From Tunturiibacter gelidiferens (GTDB taxonomy: Bacteria > Acidobacteriota > Terriglobia > Terriglobales > Acidobacteriaceae), in the NCBI RefSeq assembly GCF_014201335.1, contig NZ_JACHEB010000003.1:310001-374000 (forward strand): a stretch of 64,000 bases of DNA. Reading direction: 5' to 3'. Each line of letters begins with the position of its first letter. Positions within the stretch are counted from its first letter, which is position 1. This document shows positions 45,315 through 54,566 of the stretch, in pieces. Below the pieces are notes generated by a model. The model ran no database searches. It had not been told where the DNA came from and saw only the letters and a program-made list of their open reading frames with translations. A program made the position numbers and the translations under genes.

Positions 45315-45348
45315 GCGCGGGAGGCGGTCACTTCGTGACTTGTGTACC
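45315..45348. repeat. 34-bp intergenic repeat, copy 1
   Basis: Core GCGCGGGAGGCGGTCACTTC followed by GTGACTTGTGTACC. It matches 31 of 34 bases of copy 2 at 46402-46435 in the same orientation and contains a small GTCAC-TTC-GTGAC hairpin. The two copies flank the proline dehydrogenase gene. Confidence 0.75.
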
Positions 45349-45380
45349 CTGTCGGGCCCTCTCGCTGGTCGGAGAGGGGG

Positions 45381-46316
45381 CTAGTTTTTGAAGAAGTTTT
45401 TGGCCAGGAAGATCACGTTCGCGGGGCGTTCGGCCAAACGGCGCATGAAGTAGGGGTACCACTCCGGACCAAAGGGCAGGTAGACGCGAACCCCGAACCC
45501 CTCAGCAGCGAGGCGGCGCTGGAGGTCCCGACGGACGCCGTAGAGCATCTGGAACTCGAAGGCCGACTTGTCTACGTTATGCTCGCGAACAAAGGTTCGC
45601 ATCTGCTCAACGATAACTTCGTCGTGGGTGGCGATGCCGCAGAAAACGCCTTTGCCAGTCGCTGGATTGGTGAAGGTGACGATGCGCTTCATGAGCTTGA
45701 CGTAGTTGGCGTCGACGTCCGATTTGGCGGGAAAGGCGATTGCAGGGCCCTCTTTGTAGGCTCCCTTGCAGAGGCGGATGCGGATGTTTTCGTTGAGGAG
45801 ACGCTCGGTGTCGGCTTCGGTGCGGAAGAGATAGGCCTGGAGGACAGTACCTACCGCGCCCGGGAATTTTATGGCGAGGCGCTCGGTCATGGCGATGGTG
45901 GCTTCGGTATAGGGAGAGCCTTCCATGTCGATGCGGACGAAGGACTGGACGTGGGCTGCGTGCTCGACCATCTCGCCTACGATGCGTTCAGCGAGGACGG
46001 GATCGAAGTCCATGCCAACCTGGGAGAGCTTTACGCTGACGTTGGCGCTGAGGCCGCGGGTGTGGATGGCGTCGAGGAGTTCGTGATAGATGTCGGCCGA
46101 TTTGCGGCTTTCGGCTTCGGTGGTGACGGATTCGCCAAGGGAGTCGAGGGTGACAGCGATGCCTTCTTTGTTGACTCGTTGGCAGGCGGCTAGCGCCTCT
46201 TCTACAGACATGCCGGCGACGAAGCGTCCCGACATCTTTTTTCCCATCGCAGAGCGCTCTGAGAAAGAGCGCAAAGACTTGTTTTGAGAGAGAGCAATAA
46301 AAGCAGATCGAAGCAA
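45381..46316 (-). CDS. Proline dehydrogenase (monofunctional)
   Basis: A 311-residue FAD enzyme oxidising proline to delta-1-pyrroline-5-carboxylate, with electrons passing to the quinone pool. Barrel motifs of the family are visible: VSVKLSQVGMDFD, RIDMEGSPYTEAT, VLQAYLFRTEADTERLL, the RLCKGAYKEGP block, IATHDE and the C-terminal EFQMLYGVRRDLQRRL with VRVYLPFGPEWYPYFMRRL. The length is that of stand-alone enzymes of the Thermus/Bacillus type, not the PutA fusion. No P5C dehydrogenase lies beside it in this window. Both flanks carry copies of a 34-bp repeat. Confidence 0.93.
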   Translation of the reverse strand: MLRSAFIALSQNKSLRSFSERSAMGKKMSGRFVAGMSVEEALAACQRVNKEGIAVTLDSLGESVTTEAESRKSADIYHELLDAIHTRGLSANVSVKLSQVGMDFDPVLAERIVGEMVEHAAHVQSFVRIDMEGSPYTEATIAMTERLAIKFPGAVGTVLQAYLFRTEADTERLLNENIRIRLCKGAYKEGPAIAFPAKSDVDANYVKLMKRIVTFTNPATGKGVFCGIATHDEVIVEQMRTFVREHNVDKSAFEFQMLYGVRRDLQRRLAAEGFGVRVYLPFGPEWYPYFMRRLAERPANVIFLAKNFFKN

Positions 46317-46401
46317 AACGTAGTTCCCCTGAATTCGCCAATTGGCACGAGGTCTATTGTTTCATGCCGGGAAGGACTAATGCCAAATTGCAATTCGCTC
46401 C

Positions 46402-46435
46402 GCGCGGGCGGCGGTCACTTCGCGACTTGTATACC
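46402..46435. repeat. 34-bp intergenic repeat, copy 2
   Basis: Core GCGCGGGCGGCGGTCACTTC followed by GCGACTTGTATACC. Three differences from copy 1 at 45315-45348. It lies upstream of the proline dehydrogenase gene, between it and a hypothetical gene. Confidence 0.75.
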
Positions 46436-46459
46436 GGCTTCGTCCGGGGTTCCATCAAG

Positions 46460-47002
46460 TTAGTTGTCCATTCTTATGAGGTATCTGCTGTCCTGCAGAT
46501 GCTGCTGGAGGTTGGCTAGGTGGAGGAGGTATTGACTGAAACCAGCTGCCATCAGTTTCATGATCTTCTCTCTCTTTCCCACGGCCGCCATCAGGTAGCA
46601 GTCCCGGCCCATGGCTGAATAGAACGCAATATTGTGACGGTGCTTGTTCTGGGCTTGAAAGAATCCGGCGTAGAGAAGAATGTGGGCTCCGGCGGACTCC
46701 ATCCAGAGAGGGTTCATCGCGCTGGTGAGTTGGCGCATCCTCATCTCGGCGATTTGCGTGAGGTCTGCAAACTGACGGAACTCCTGATCGTCTGGGTTGT
46801 ATTCGGGAGAGAGGACCTCACTCCGATCGATGGATTGCAGGCAAAAGTGGCCGAGGACGCTTGCCAGGTAAACGCCAGTAGAGTCGCAGATCTGGGACCA
46901 AAATCGACTCCCCATGGCTTCATGGAGATTTGCGGCCCAGAAGTTGAGGGCTTGTTGTTCCGTGACACCGTAGAGCTCATCGAAGTAGTTAGTAGATGGC
47001 AT
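46460..47002 (-). CDS. Hypothetical protein, helical
   Basis: A 180-residue soluble protein starting at the ATG at 47002 (MPSTNYFDELYGVTEQQAL); an upstream start at 47050 is possible. It is predicted mostly helical, with Trp and Met-rich stretches (NFWAANLHEAMGSRFWSQIC, GAHILLYAGFFQAQNKHRHN) and no signal peptide. I recognise no family. It stands between the proline dehydrogenase and the broken MFS gene on the same strand, with enough spacing to be its own unit. Confidence 0.65.
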   Translation of the reverse strand: MPSTNYFDELYGVTEQQALNFWAANLHEAMGSRFWSQICDSTGVYLASVLGHFCLQSIDRSEVLSPEYNPDDQEFRQFADLTQIAEMRMRQLTSAMNPLWMESAGAHILLYAGFFQAQNKHRHNIAFYSAMGRDCYLMAAVGKREKIMKLMAAGFSQYLLHLANLQQHLQDSRYLIRMDN

Positions 47003-47126
47003 ACTGCACCTCGACTCTCGATTTGCGACCGTTAGGGCATTGTTATCCACCTATCGGCCGAGTTCGAAAGAGTTTTAGTGAGATGCAGTAACTAACTGAG
47101 TACCCTCCGTAATGTTGTTTTTATTT

Positions 47127-48511
47127 TTACGCGGCGGCTTTCTCGATGGGTGTTGATGGTTCCTCCGAGAGTTCTTCAAGGCTTTTTCCTTTGGTTTCGG
47201 GGAGCAGGAAGATGGTGACGAGGCCGAGAACGCTGACGATTGCTGCTGCGCCTTCGGCGGCGGGTAGGCCGTGCCAGTGCATGAAGAAGGGGAGGTGAAG
47301 ACGCTGAGGAAGCCACCTATTTTGCCCATGGCTGCGGCGATGCCGTGGCCGGTGGTTCTGACTTTGACGGGGAAGATCTCTGACGGATAGACGAAGGTGG
47401 TGGCGTTGGGGCCGAACTCAGTGAAGAAGTAGCTGAGGCCGTAGATGATGAGGAAGGGATAGACCAGTTTTTCGATGTTCGGGATTGCGGCGAGAAGGCC
47501 AAAGGTGATGGCCATCATGCCGAAGCCGAGAATCTGGATGATTTTGCGTCCGAGCTTGTCCATGGTGAGTGCGGCGACAGCGTAACCGGGCGCGGCAAAG
47601 AGGGCGAAGATGCCGAGTTGCGTGATGGTCTTTTGCAGGATGGTGTGATCGCCGTTCAGGGCCGAGAGTACGAGCGGGCTTGAGACGGTGTTGCCGTAGT
47701 AGGCGAAGTCCATGAGGAACCAGGCGACGCTGGCTCCTATAAGGCGGGAGAGAATCATCTTGTTGTCGATGAGGCGGTGGAAGCCGTCCCAGAAGGAGAC
47801 AGAGTGGGTCTTCTTGTCGTATTGTCCGGCGGGTTTGAGTTTTCCGGATCCACCTTCTTCGTGACCGGCGGCTTTGAGAAAGCTCGGAGTCTCTTTGAGA
47901 TGTCGGCGGGACCAGTAGACAGCTAGGGCGGGTAGTGCTCCGAAAGCAACGAGGATCCGCCAGGTGATGTCGTGGGAGATGTGGGTGGAGAGGAGAGTGG
48001 CTGCGAGTAGCGGGCCGACAATGAGTCCTGCTGCCTGCATAGAGAAGACAAGGCTGACGAGCATGCCACGGTGCGCTTTGCCGGAGTACTCGCTCATGAT
48101 GGTGGCTGAAAACGGGATAGTCTCCGCCGATGCCGATGCCGAGGATGAAGCGGAAGCCGATGAGCTACCAGATGTTTGGAGAGAAGGCGCAGGCGATGGC
48201 GCCAGCAGCGAGGACGAGTACTTCGACGCCGTAGATGCGTTTGCGGCCAAGCATGTCGGCGACGCGGACAAAGAGCAGGGCACCGATGGCGGAGGCTAGT
48301 AGAGCGGTTGATTCGACAAGGCCCTCTTCGACTTTGCCGACGTGCCAGATGGGTTTGATGAGAGCCATGCAGACGCCGATGATGAACAGGTCATAGGCGT
48401 CAGTAAGAAGCCCATACCTGAGATGAACATGATCTTCCAATGCTCTTTGGAGATTCCGGCGTTATCCATCTCAGAAAAATCATCTTTTCTGGTGTCGATT
48501 GCTGTGGCCAT
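47127..48511 (-). pseudogene. MFS transporter of the phosphate:H+ symporter type, with three frameshifts
   Basis: The ATG at 48511 has a good GGAGGTGAC ribosome site and starts MATAIDTRKDDFSEMDNAGI. The frame shifts near 48415 into TDAYDLFIIGVCMALIKPIW, again near 48165 into the long segment that includes MSEYSGKAHRGMLVSLVFSM and the second-half helices, and again near 47305. After that the natural end ETKGKSLEELSEEP is read in a third frame, stopping at 47127. Joined, the pieces give a normal 12-helix PHS-type permease of about 460 residues (PHO84-like). Three separate single-base losses argue for a true pseudogene, although clustered sequencing errors are possible. Confidence 0.78.
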
Positions 48512-48598
48512 GTCGCGTCACCTCCGTAGTTAGCCTTGATGCAAGGAAGTGTTAATGCGGTATGAATGCCACGTGAAAATGCCGGGGGGATGGAAAAT

Positions 48599-51500
48599 TT
48601 AGTGGAAGTCGTGGGAGCGAAGTTCGAGAGCACTGTCAGAAAGAGCCATGAGATGCAGGGCTTTTACGTGAATGACTCCGTCTTGATTTTGTAGCGGCCC
48701 TTCGGCCATGAGGAATTTGCAGCGCGTGACTAAGATGCGCTCGCGCTCGTAAAGGTCTGGAGTGATGATGACGTTGGCTATTCCGGTCTCGTCTTCCATG
48801 GAGAGGAAGATGAATCCTTTTGCTGTGCCGGGACGTTGGCGGGCAATGATGCAACCGGCAGTGCGGACGTGTTCGCCGTCGTTGCGGGACTTTAGTTCGG
48901 CTGCGGAGAGTATGTGTTGATGGTGCAACTCAGCGCGGCGGTAGTGCATTGGATGTCTACCGACGGTGAGACCTGTGCCTGCGTAGTCAGCGATTAGGCG
49001 CTCTTCTGTGTTCATTTGTTGCAAGGGAAGAGCCTCAGAGTCTTCCTGCAGCGATGCGCGATCTTGTCGAAGGAGAGGACCCTCCAGCTTGCCGGCACGC
49101 TCTACCTGCCAGAGGGCGTCGCGGCGATGATTGATTCCGTCGAGTTTGTTGAGTGCCCCGATGCGGGCGAGGATGATTAGCTCTTTTCGGTTGAGCGCTG
49201 TAATGCGCAGAGCGAGATCTTCGGTGGAGAGGAATCGACCGTCCTGGGCTCGGGCTGCTGCGATGGCTTCGCCTGCTTGCTTTCGCAGGCCTCTTGCGTA
49301 GCCCAGGCCCATTCGTAGAGAGAGTGTGCCATCGGGTTCTTGTTCGATGGTGCAGGGCCAGTTTGATCTTTGTATGTCGATCGGCTTTATGCGCAGGCCG
49401 TGGCGTTGTGCGTCCTTTACCAAGACTGCTGGCATGTAGAAGCCCATCGGTTGATTGTTGAGGATGGCGCAGGTGAAGGCGGCGAGGTACTTCACTTTGA
49501 AGTAGGCCGAGGCGTAGGCGATGAGGGCGAAGCTGGCGGCGTGCGACTCGGGAAAGCCGTAGAGCGCGAAAGAGCTGATGTTTTCGATGATTGTGGTTTG
49601 TGTCTTTGCGTCGATGTTGTTGGCAGTCATTCCGGCGCGGAGGTTGGCTTCGAGTTTGTTCATGCGCTCCCAGGAGCGACGCATTCCTACGGCGCGGCGG
49701 AGTTCTTCTGCTTCAGCGCCGGTGAAGTTGGCGACTGTCATGGCCATTCGGAGGAGCTGTTCCTGAAAGAGGGGAACGCCTAAGGTGCGTTTGAGAACAT
49801 CTTCTAGCGATGGATGTGGATAGGTGACTAGTTCCTTTTTCTGGCGGCGGCGCATGTAGGGATGCATCATTTTGCCGACGATGGGGCCGGGGCGAATAAT
49901 GGCTACCTGAACGACGACATCATAAAACTCTTCGGGTTTGTTTCTTGGGAGCGAGGCCATCTGGGCGTGGCTCTCGACTTGAAACATGCCGACGGTGTCT
50001 GCTTGCTGGAGGGTCTTGTAGACGTCTTCGTCTTCCGGGAGTTGGGCGAGGTCTACTTTGTCGCCGTAGTGTTGGGGGATCAGCTCGAGGCAGTCTTTGA
50101 GGACGGCCATCATGCCGAGTCCGAGTAGATCGACTTTGATGATGTGGAGATCGACGCAGTCTTCTTTGTCCCATTGAACGACGGTGCGGCCGGGCATGGA
50201 GGCGCGTTCGAGCGGGACGACGCGGTTGAGCTGGCCCTGGCAGATGACCATACCTCCTGAGTGCTGACCCAGGTGGCGCGGGAGGCTTTGAATGCGCATG
50301 GAGAGCTCGAGATATTTGGCGATGCGCGGGTGCTTGAGATCGAAGCCGGCGTGATGGAAGGAGTGGGCCATGGTGTCGGTTTTGCCGCGCCACTCCCACT
50401 GACTGACGAGGCTGGTGAGGCGGCTGAGTGAATCCTGATCGAAGCCCATGGCTTTGCCGACTTCGCGGGCTGCGGATTTGCCGCGGTAGGTGATAACGTT
50501 GGCAGTCATGGCGGCGCCTAGCTCGCCATAGCGTTGATAGACGTACTGGATTGCCTGTTCGCGCTTGTCTTCGGAGGGGAGGTCGAGGTCGATGTCGGGC
50601 CACTCGCCGCGGTTTTCGCTGAGGAAGCGCTCGAAGAGGAGCTCCATTCCGACGGGGTCGATGGCTGTGATTTCGAGGGCGTAGCAGACGGCTGAGTTTG
50701 CTGCACTCCCTCGTCCCTGGATAAGGATGCCGTTGCGTTTGCAGAAATTTACTATGTCCCAGACAATGAGGAAGTATCCGGCGAAGCCTAACTTTGCGAT
50801 GAGAGCCAGTTCGTGTTCGACTTGTTTTTTTGCTTGCTCAAGCAGGTCGGGATTATTTTTTGGGCTGTAACGGCGGAGGACTCCTTCTGCGACGCGCTTC
50901 TTCAGGAAGCTGTCCATGGTGTCGCCTTCGGGGACTGAGTATTCGGGGAATTTGTAACCTAAATCGTCCAGCTCGAAGTTGAGGCGGGAGGAGAGCTCTG
51001 CTGTGTTGTCGGTTGCGTGGGGAATGTCGCGGAAGAGTGAGATCATCTCGCGGGCGGTGCGGAGATGGCGTTGGCTGTTGAGCAAGAGAAGACGGCCTGC
51101 GTGGTCGAGATCGGTGTGATGACGGACGGCGGTGAAGATGTCCAGAATCTCCCGGTCGTATGCTGTGGCGTAGCGGACGCCATTGGTTGCCAGCACGGGC
51201 AGGTCGAGAGAGTTTGCGATGCGTACTGCGGCCTGATTGCGCCACTCGGCTTCGCGTTCGTGGTGGCGTTGCAGTTCAACGTAGACGTTTTTTGGGCCGA
51301 AGATTCTTACGAGTTTCTCTACGGTTTTGCGACCGGCCTCTTCGCCTCCTGTGGCGAGGGCTGCAGCGAGTGGACCTTCGTCTCCACCGGTGAGGCAGAT
51401 GAGGCCTGAGGCGTATTGTTGGAGGTCTTGATCTGTGGCTACGCCTTCGCACTTGGTGCTCTCCCGCATTTTGAAGTGCGTGATGAGCTGACAGAGGTTC

Positions 51501-51817
51501 TGGTAGCCGATGCGAGATTCGCAGAGCAAAGGCAAGCGGGAGGGATCTGCGAGGTGCTGGTGCGGGAGCCATACGGGAGGTGTGAGGCGGGAGGGGAAGC
51601 CTGAGACGGCGATCTCTGCACCGATGTGGGCCTGAACTCCGTTTCGTTTTGCGCTGGTGTGGAAGCGGGCGGAGCCGTAGACTCCATTGCGATCAAGGAG
51701 CGCCATTGCGGGCATCTCGAGTTCGACGGCACGCTTGATAAGTTGTTCGGGATCGGAGGCGCCTTCGAGGAAGCTGAACGCGCTGGCTGCGTGCAGCTCG
51801 ATGTAGCAGTCAGTCAT
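48599..51817 (-). CDS. dnaE2: Error-prone DNA polymerase III alpha subunit DnaE2
   Basis: A 1072-residue C-family polymerase that carries out mutagenic translesion synthesis after DNA damage. An N-terminal PHP domain (YIELHAASAFSFLEGASDPE) lacks several metal ligands, as usual for DnaE2. The catalytic palm contains the Asp motif WPDIDLDLPSE (about residues 403-413). The thumb/fingers (FPESHAASFALIAYASAYFK) and a C-terminal OB fold (RTAGCIIARQRPGTAKGF) follow. Length and order are those of DnaE2, shorter than replicative DnaE. The ATG overlaps the imuB stop by eight bases (ATGACTGA), so it is translationally coupled as the last gene of the imuA-imuB-dnaE2 operon. Confidence 0.95.
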   Translation of the reverse strand: MTDCYIELHAASAFSFLEGASDPEQLIKRAVELEMPAMALLDRNGVYGSARFHTSAKRNGVQAHIGAEIAVSGFPSRLTPPVWLPHQHLADPSRLPLLCESRIGYQNLCQLITHFKMRESTKCEGVATDQDLQQYASGLICLTGGDEGPLAAALATGGEEAGRKTVEKLVRIFGPKNVYVELQRHHEREAEWRNQAAVRIANSLDLPVLATNGVRYATAYDREILDIFTAVRHHTDLDHAGRLLLLNSQRHLRTAREMISLFRDIPHATDNTAELSSRLNFELDDLGYKFPEYSVPEGDTMDSFLKKRVAEGVLRRYSPKNNPDLLEQAKKQVEHELALIAKLGFAGYFLIVWDIVNFCKRNGILIQGRGSAANSAVCYALEITAIDPVGMELLFERFLSENRGEWPDIDLDLPSEDKREQAIQYVYQRYGELGAAMTANVITYRGKSAAREVGKAMGFDQDSLSRLTSLVSQWEWRGKTDTMAHSFHHAGFDLKHPRIAKYLELSMRIQSLPRHLGQHSGGMVICQGQLNRVVPLERASMPGRTVVQWDKEDCVDLHIIKVDLLGLGMMAVLKDCLELIPQHYGDKVDLAQLPEDEDVYKTLQQADTVGMFQVESHAQMASLPRNKPEEFYDVVVQVAIIRPGPIVGKMMHPYMRRRQKKELVTYPHPSLEDVLKRTLGVPLFQEQLLRMAMTVANFTGAEAEELRRAVGMRRSWERMNKLEANLRAGMTANNIDAKTQTTIIENISSFALYGFPESHAASFALIAYASAYFKVKYLAAFTCAILNNQPMGFYMPAVLVKDAQRHGLRIKPIDIQRSNWPCTIEQEPDGTLSLRMGLGYARGLRKQAGEAIAAARAQDGRFLSTEDLALRITALNRKELIILARIGALNKLDGINHRRDALWQVERAGKLEGPLLRQDRASLQEDSEALPLQQMNTEERLIADYAGTGLTVGRHPMHYRRAELHHQHILSAAELKSRNDGEHVRTAGCIIARQRPGTAKGFIFLSMEDETGIANVIITPDLYERERILVTRCKFLMAEGPLQNQDGVIHVKALHLMALSDSALELRSHDFH

Positions 51818-53324
51818 AGAGCGCCGCCATCTGCCAGGAGTTTTGCGTCAGGTCACGCAGGAGGCAGCATCCTAGTAGTTCGCCATCGCGGGAACGTGCG
51901 ATGAGATCCCATTGTTCGTTGCCCCAGAGCGTGGGTGCCCACCAGTCGCCGCCAGTAAGCCAAGGGCCATAGGCTCGTTCTACGGTGTACTGCTTTTCGC
52001 GAAAGAAGAATGCTTTGGGTTGGTGGCCGATCAGAGTGAGAGAGATGTTCTCTGGGGGGCGAAGCTGGCGGATAGCAACGCGCGGCTGGGTGGAGGTGAC
52101 TTCTGTGCTTGATTCTGAAGGGATCGTGAAGGGTTCGATGGTAAATCCGTCTCTCTGATGTGTGTCTTTGAGCATGGCGCGGCCTACGCAATCTTCTCCG
52201 ACGATGGCCCGAATGCGGGCCAGGGTTACATCGAGACGCATTGGTTCAGGGAGTTGTGGCGAGAAGAGGCCGAGCTGAACTTTGCTGGTGCTGCCGGGTT
52301 CGGCAGTGAGTGAGAGCGCGAGGATTGCAGCTTGTGGAGGGTGGTCTTCGAGGTCGAGGTGGAGGAGTTTGATCCAGAGCTGGCGATTGTTTGTGGGTAG
52401 AGCGGGCCTGACGGTGCGGGTATGCGAGGTGGCGTCTTCGAGTGAGAGGGTGATGGTGACAGAGGCGAGGGCTAGTACGCGTGTGGTTGTTCGCAGGATC
52501 AGTTGCTTCAGTAAAACGCCTACGACAAAGAGAAGGGAATCGAGTAGTTCTATGGGCGTATCAAGTTCCATGTGTTCTTCGAGGGTGAAGGCAGCTTCGA
52601 GTGGTATGAAGAGGTGATTGAGCTCGCCACGTGCCAGGAGGCGAAGGCGTCGGCCTTCCTGTCCCATTCGTGAAACGAGAGCTTTCTCTGGCAACTCGGC
52701 GAGCATCCCAAGGGTGTGAATGCCCCAGAGTGAAAATGTTTCGGCGTATTTTTCAGGAAGATCCAGGACCGTGAGGGGCAGGCGGGCGAGGGCCAGGCCC
52801 TCTTGTCCAGATGTAGTAATGGCTACCTGGTTTGACGGTGACATGCTGCGTGCGAGGCAGATGGCAGCATGAAAGTTGCTGGCTATGGCAAGGCATGCCG
52901 TGATGCCAAATAATTTCACCTGGTGCAGAAGTGTTTTCCCCATCTTTGAAGGAGAGCCCAGCAGTCTTTCGGTTCCGGCGATGTCGATCACGAGGAGAAG
53001 AGAGGTGTCATCGCTGCGATCTTCGATGCGGGGAGAAAATGTGCCTGCGCATTCTAGTAAAGCTGACTTTGCTGTTTGTTCTTCGGCGTGTGAGCGAGGC
53101 AGCACTGTGACTGATGGGAATGTATCGATCTCGACCTTTGTCATGCCGTGAGCTACGCCGAGCGCGCGTGCCTTCGTGTTGAGAGAACAGACTTGCTGCA
53201 GAGGCGCTTCGCCTTGCATCACCACGAATGGTCTTTCGCGGAGTTGTGGACGCAGACGCAGCATGGCCTGAGCGGGAAGTTCTTTTGCGTAGAGACACGC
53301 GTATAGCTCTGCTGGCCTGGTCAT
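51810..53324 (-). CDS. imuB: Y-family polymerase-like mutasome protein ImuB
   Basis: A 504-residue Y-family-fold protein that bridges DnaE2 to the sliding clamp and ImuA. The start is the ATG at 53324, which overlaps the imuA stop (ATGA); the 137 extra codons open upstream are antisense-like noise inside imuA. The catalytic acidic residues of active Y polymerases are missing: the first motif reads YACLYAKELPAQAML instead of an Asp-bearing DMDAFF, and the SIDE region is replaced by VIDIAGTERLLGS. This is the hallmark of ImuB, which is structural rather than catalytic. Confidence 0.93.
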   Translation of the reverse strand: MTRPAELYACLYAKELPAQAMLRLRPQLRERPFVVMQGEAPLQQVCSLNTKARALGVAHGMTKVEIDTFPSVTVLPRSHAEEQTAKSALLECAGTFSPRIEDRSDDTSLLLVIDIAGTERLLGSPSKMGKTLLHQVKLFGITACLAIASNFHAAICLARSMSPSNQVAITTSGQEGLALARLPLTVLDLPEKYAETFSLWGIHTLGMLAELPEKALVSRMGQEGRRLRLLARGELNHLFIPLEAAFTLEEHMELDTPIELLDSLLFVVGVLLKQLILRTTTRVLALASVTITLSLEDATSHTRTVRPALPTNNRQLWIKLLHLDLEDHPPQAAILALSLTAEPGSTSKVQLGLFSPQLPEPMRLDVTLARIRAIVGEDCVGRAMLKDTHQRDGFTIEPFTIPSESSTEVTSTQPRVAIRQLRPPENISLTLIGHQPKAFFFREKQYTVERAYGPWLTGGDWWAPTLWGNEQWDLIARSRDGELLGCCLLRDLTQNSWQMAALYD

Positions 53325-54364
53325 CGTTGACCTGCCCATGCGGTTCTGCTGTGCCAACTGGCGCTTCTGTCGCTTTGCGGCTGCTTTCGCATGGGAACGA
53401 CGTTGGTTGGAGTGAAACGTTCTCGCGCTACTTCGACGCGATGCTCGATGCCGGTGAAGACGGTGGGTTCGTCGTGTAGTGCAATGGCAGGTTGCAGGCG
53501 GAGGACGAGGCCAGCGCTGCTCTTCGCACATGCGTGCTGGGTGAGGAGAAGGATGCTTGCCTGGCTTCGCTCGGCAGCGGCGCGGTACCGGAACCATGTT
53601 GCCAGGGGAATGCGCGAGGCGAACTCCGGAGCGATGCTGCCGAGATCCAACACGATCGCGCTGAATCCCCCTGCTTGAAGGAGCAGGTCGGTTACGCGGA
53701 GTGCCTGATCGATCTTTGACCAGGGTTTGAACCATGACTTTCGCGGAGTGAGTGTTCTTTGTATGCTCCTGATCGACTGTGGTGGGTTCGGTTCAAAGAT
53801 TTCTTTTTCGACCTTTGTTCTGCGTTGTGGCTCGGCACATCTTGGCGCAATTGCTTCTGGCCGCAAGAGACCACTGACAGCGGTGGAGAGTCCTTTGACT
53901 TCGCCGCGTGGGTGAGGGCCAAAACCTCCGCCGTGGAGACCTTTCTTTACTGGTGGAACGATCAGATATTTCGGGGGGAGGGAAAAGCTTATTTGCGAGG
54001 ATAGTGGTGTGATTGGATTTGTAACTCCACAACGCACCCATAGGAGTCTATTCAAATCGATTCCTATGGCGGATGCGGATTCGGGAGATAGTGCGTTTGA
54101 GACATCGACCCAGGCGCATACTTTGCCTGTCTGTGTGATTTGAGCTGTAAAGGAGAGCGCGAAAGATGTGCGGCCTGAACACTCAGAGCCGATGATCTCG
54201 GTGATGGCACCGAGTGGGAGGCCACCTTGCAAGAGGTTGTCGACAGTGAAGATGCCGGTAGGCGCGAGTGGGCGAATGGTCCGGGGTGCCGGCGATAGCG
54301 AGGAAGGAATCCGGTGGGCCAGGGCGGTTTCGATTTGGAGTCGTAAAGCGGCAGCGGTCGGCAT
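53321..54364 (-). CDS. imuA: RecA-like mutasome protein ImuA, with an internal insertion
   Basis: A 347-residue RecA/SulA-like protein, first gene of the inducible mutasome operon. The N-terminal ATPase-like part is visible (FTVDNLLQGGLPLGAITEII, GSECSGRTSFALSF in the Walker A position, AWVDVSNALSPESA), as is the later GFSAIVLDLGSIAPEFASRI (Walker B) and QASILLLTQHACA. Between them, about residues 130-215 form a Pro/Arg/Gly-rich insertion (VKKGLHGGGFGPHPRGEVKG, then PRCAEPQRRTKVEKEIFEP) that is absent from usual ImuA proteins of about 210-270 residues. The insert is in frame and may come from a repeat element. ImuA stimulates ImuB-DnaE2 action. Confidence 0.88.
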   Translation of the reverse strand: MPTAAALRLQIETALAHRIPSSLSPAPRTIRPLAPTGIFTVDNLLQGGLPLGAITEIIGSECSGRTSFALSFTAQITQTGKVCAWVDVSNALSPESASAIGIDLNRLLWVRCGVTNPITPLSSQISFSLPPKYLIVPPVKKGLHGGGFGPHPRGEVKGLSTAVSGLLRPEAIAPRCAEPQRRTKVEKEIFEPNPPQSIRSIQRTLTPRKSWFKPWSKIDQALRVTDLLLQAGGFSAIVLDLGSIAPEFASRIPLATWFRYRAAAERSQASILLLTQHACAKSSAGLVLRLQPAIALHDEPTVFTGIEHRVEVARERFTPTNVVPMRKQPQSDRSASWHSRTAWAGQR

Positions 54365-54386
54365 ATCTTCGCTTTATATTCGCCTA

Positions 54387-54406
54387 TTGACTACCTGAGA
54401 TGTCAA
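54387..54406. promoter_or_regulatory. Possible damage-response operator upstream of imuA
   Basis: TTGACTACCTGAGATGTCAA is an inverted repeat (TTGAC, ten bases, GTCAA) 22-42 bases before the imuA start, where a LexA-type operator would lie. Its minus-strand copy also contains TTGACA, a possible -35 box. It does not match the known LexA boxes of Proteobacteria or Firmicutes. Confidence 0.4.
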
Positions 54407-54566
54407 CCGTGACCTGCACTGGTTTTGGTTCAAAAGGAGGGTGTTTGATCCTTGTTGTCGTTGATTCGCTGGCGTTTATGAGCCCATCTAATTTTTATAT
54501 GGGCATGATGGTGCCTCGCGAGCCACGTTGAAGTAGCGTTCGACGGCTGCCCCATGGTTTCGAGAG

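Noticed and set aside
45342..46193. 283-codon plus-strand frame
   Set aside because: Antisense to proline dehydrogenase; the minus-strand frame has clear family motifs, this one has none.
49920..50603. 227-codon minus-strand frame inside dnaE2
   Set aside because: Arg/Pro-rich translation in a wrong frame of the high-GC dnaE2 gene, with no recognisable domain.
53325..53735. N-terminal extension of ImuB by 137 residues
   Set aside because: This part lies inside imuA in another frame and is Arg/His/Ser-rich noise; the ATG at 53324 overlaps the imuA stop as ATGA and begins the Y-family-like fold.
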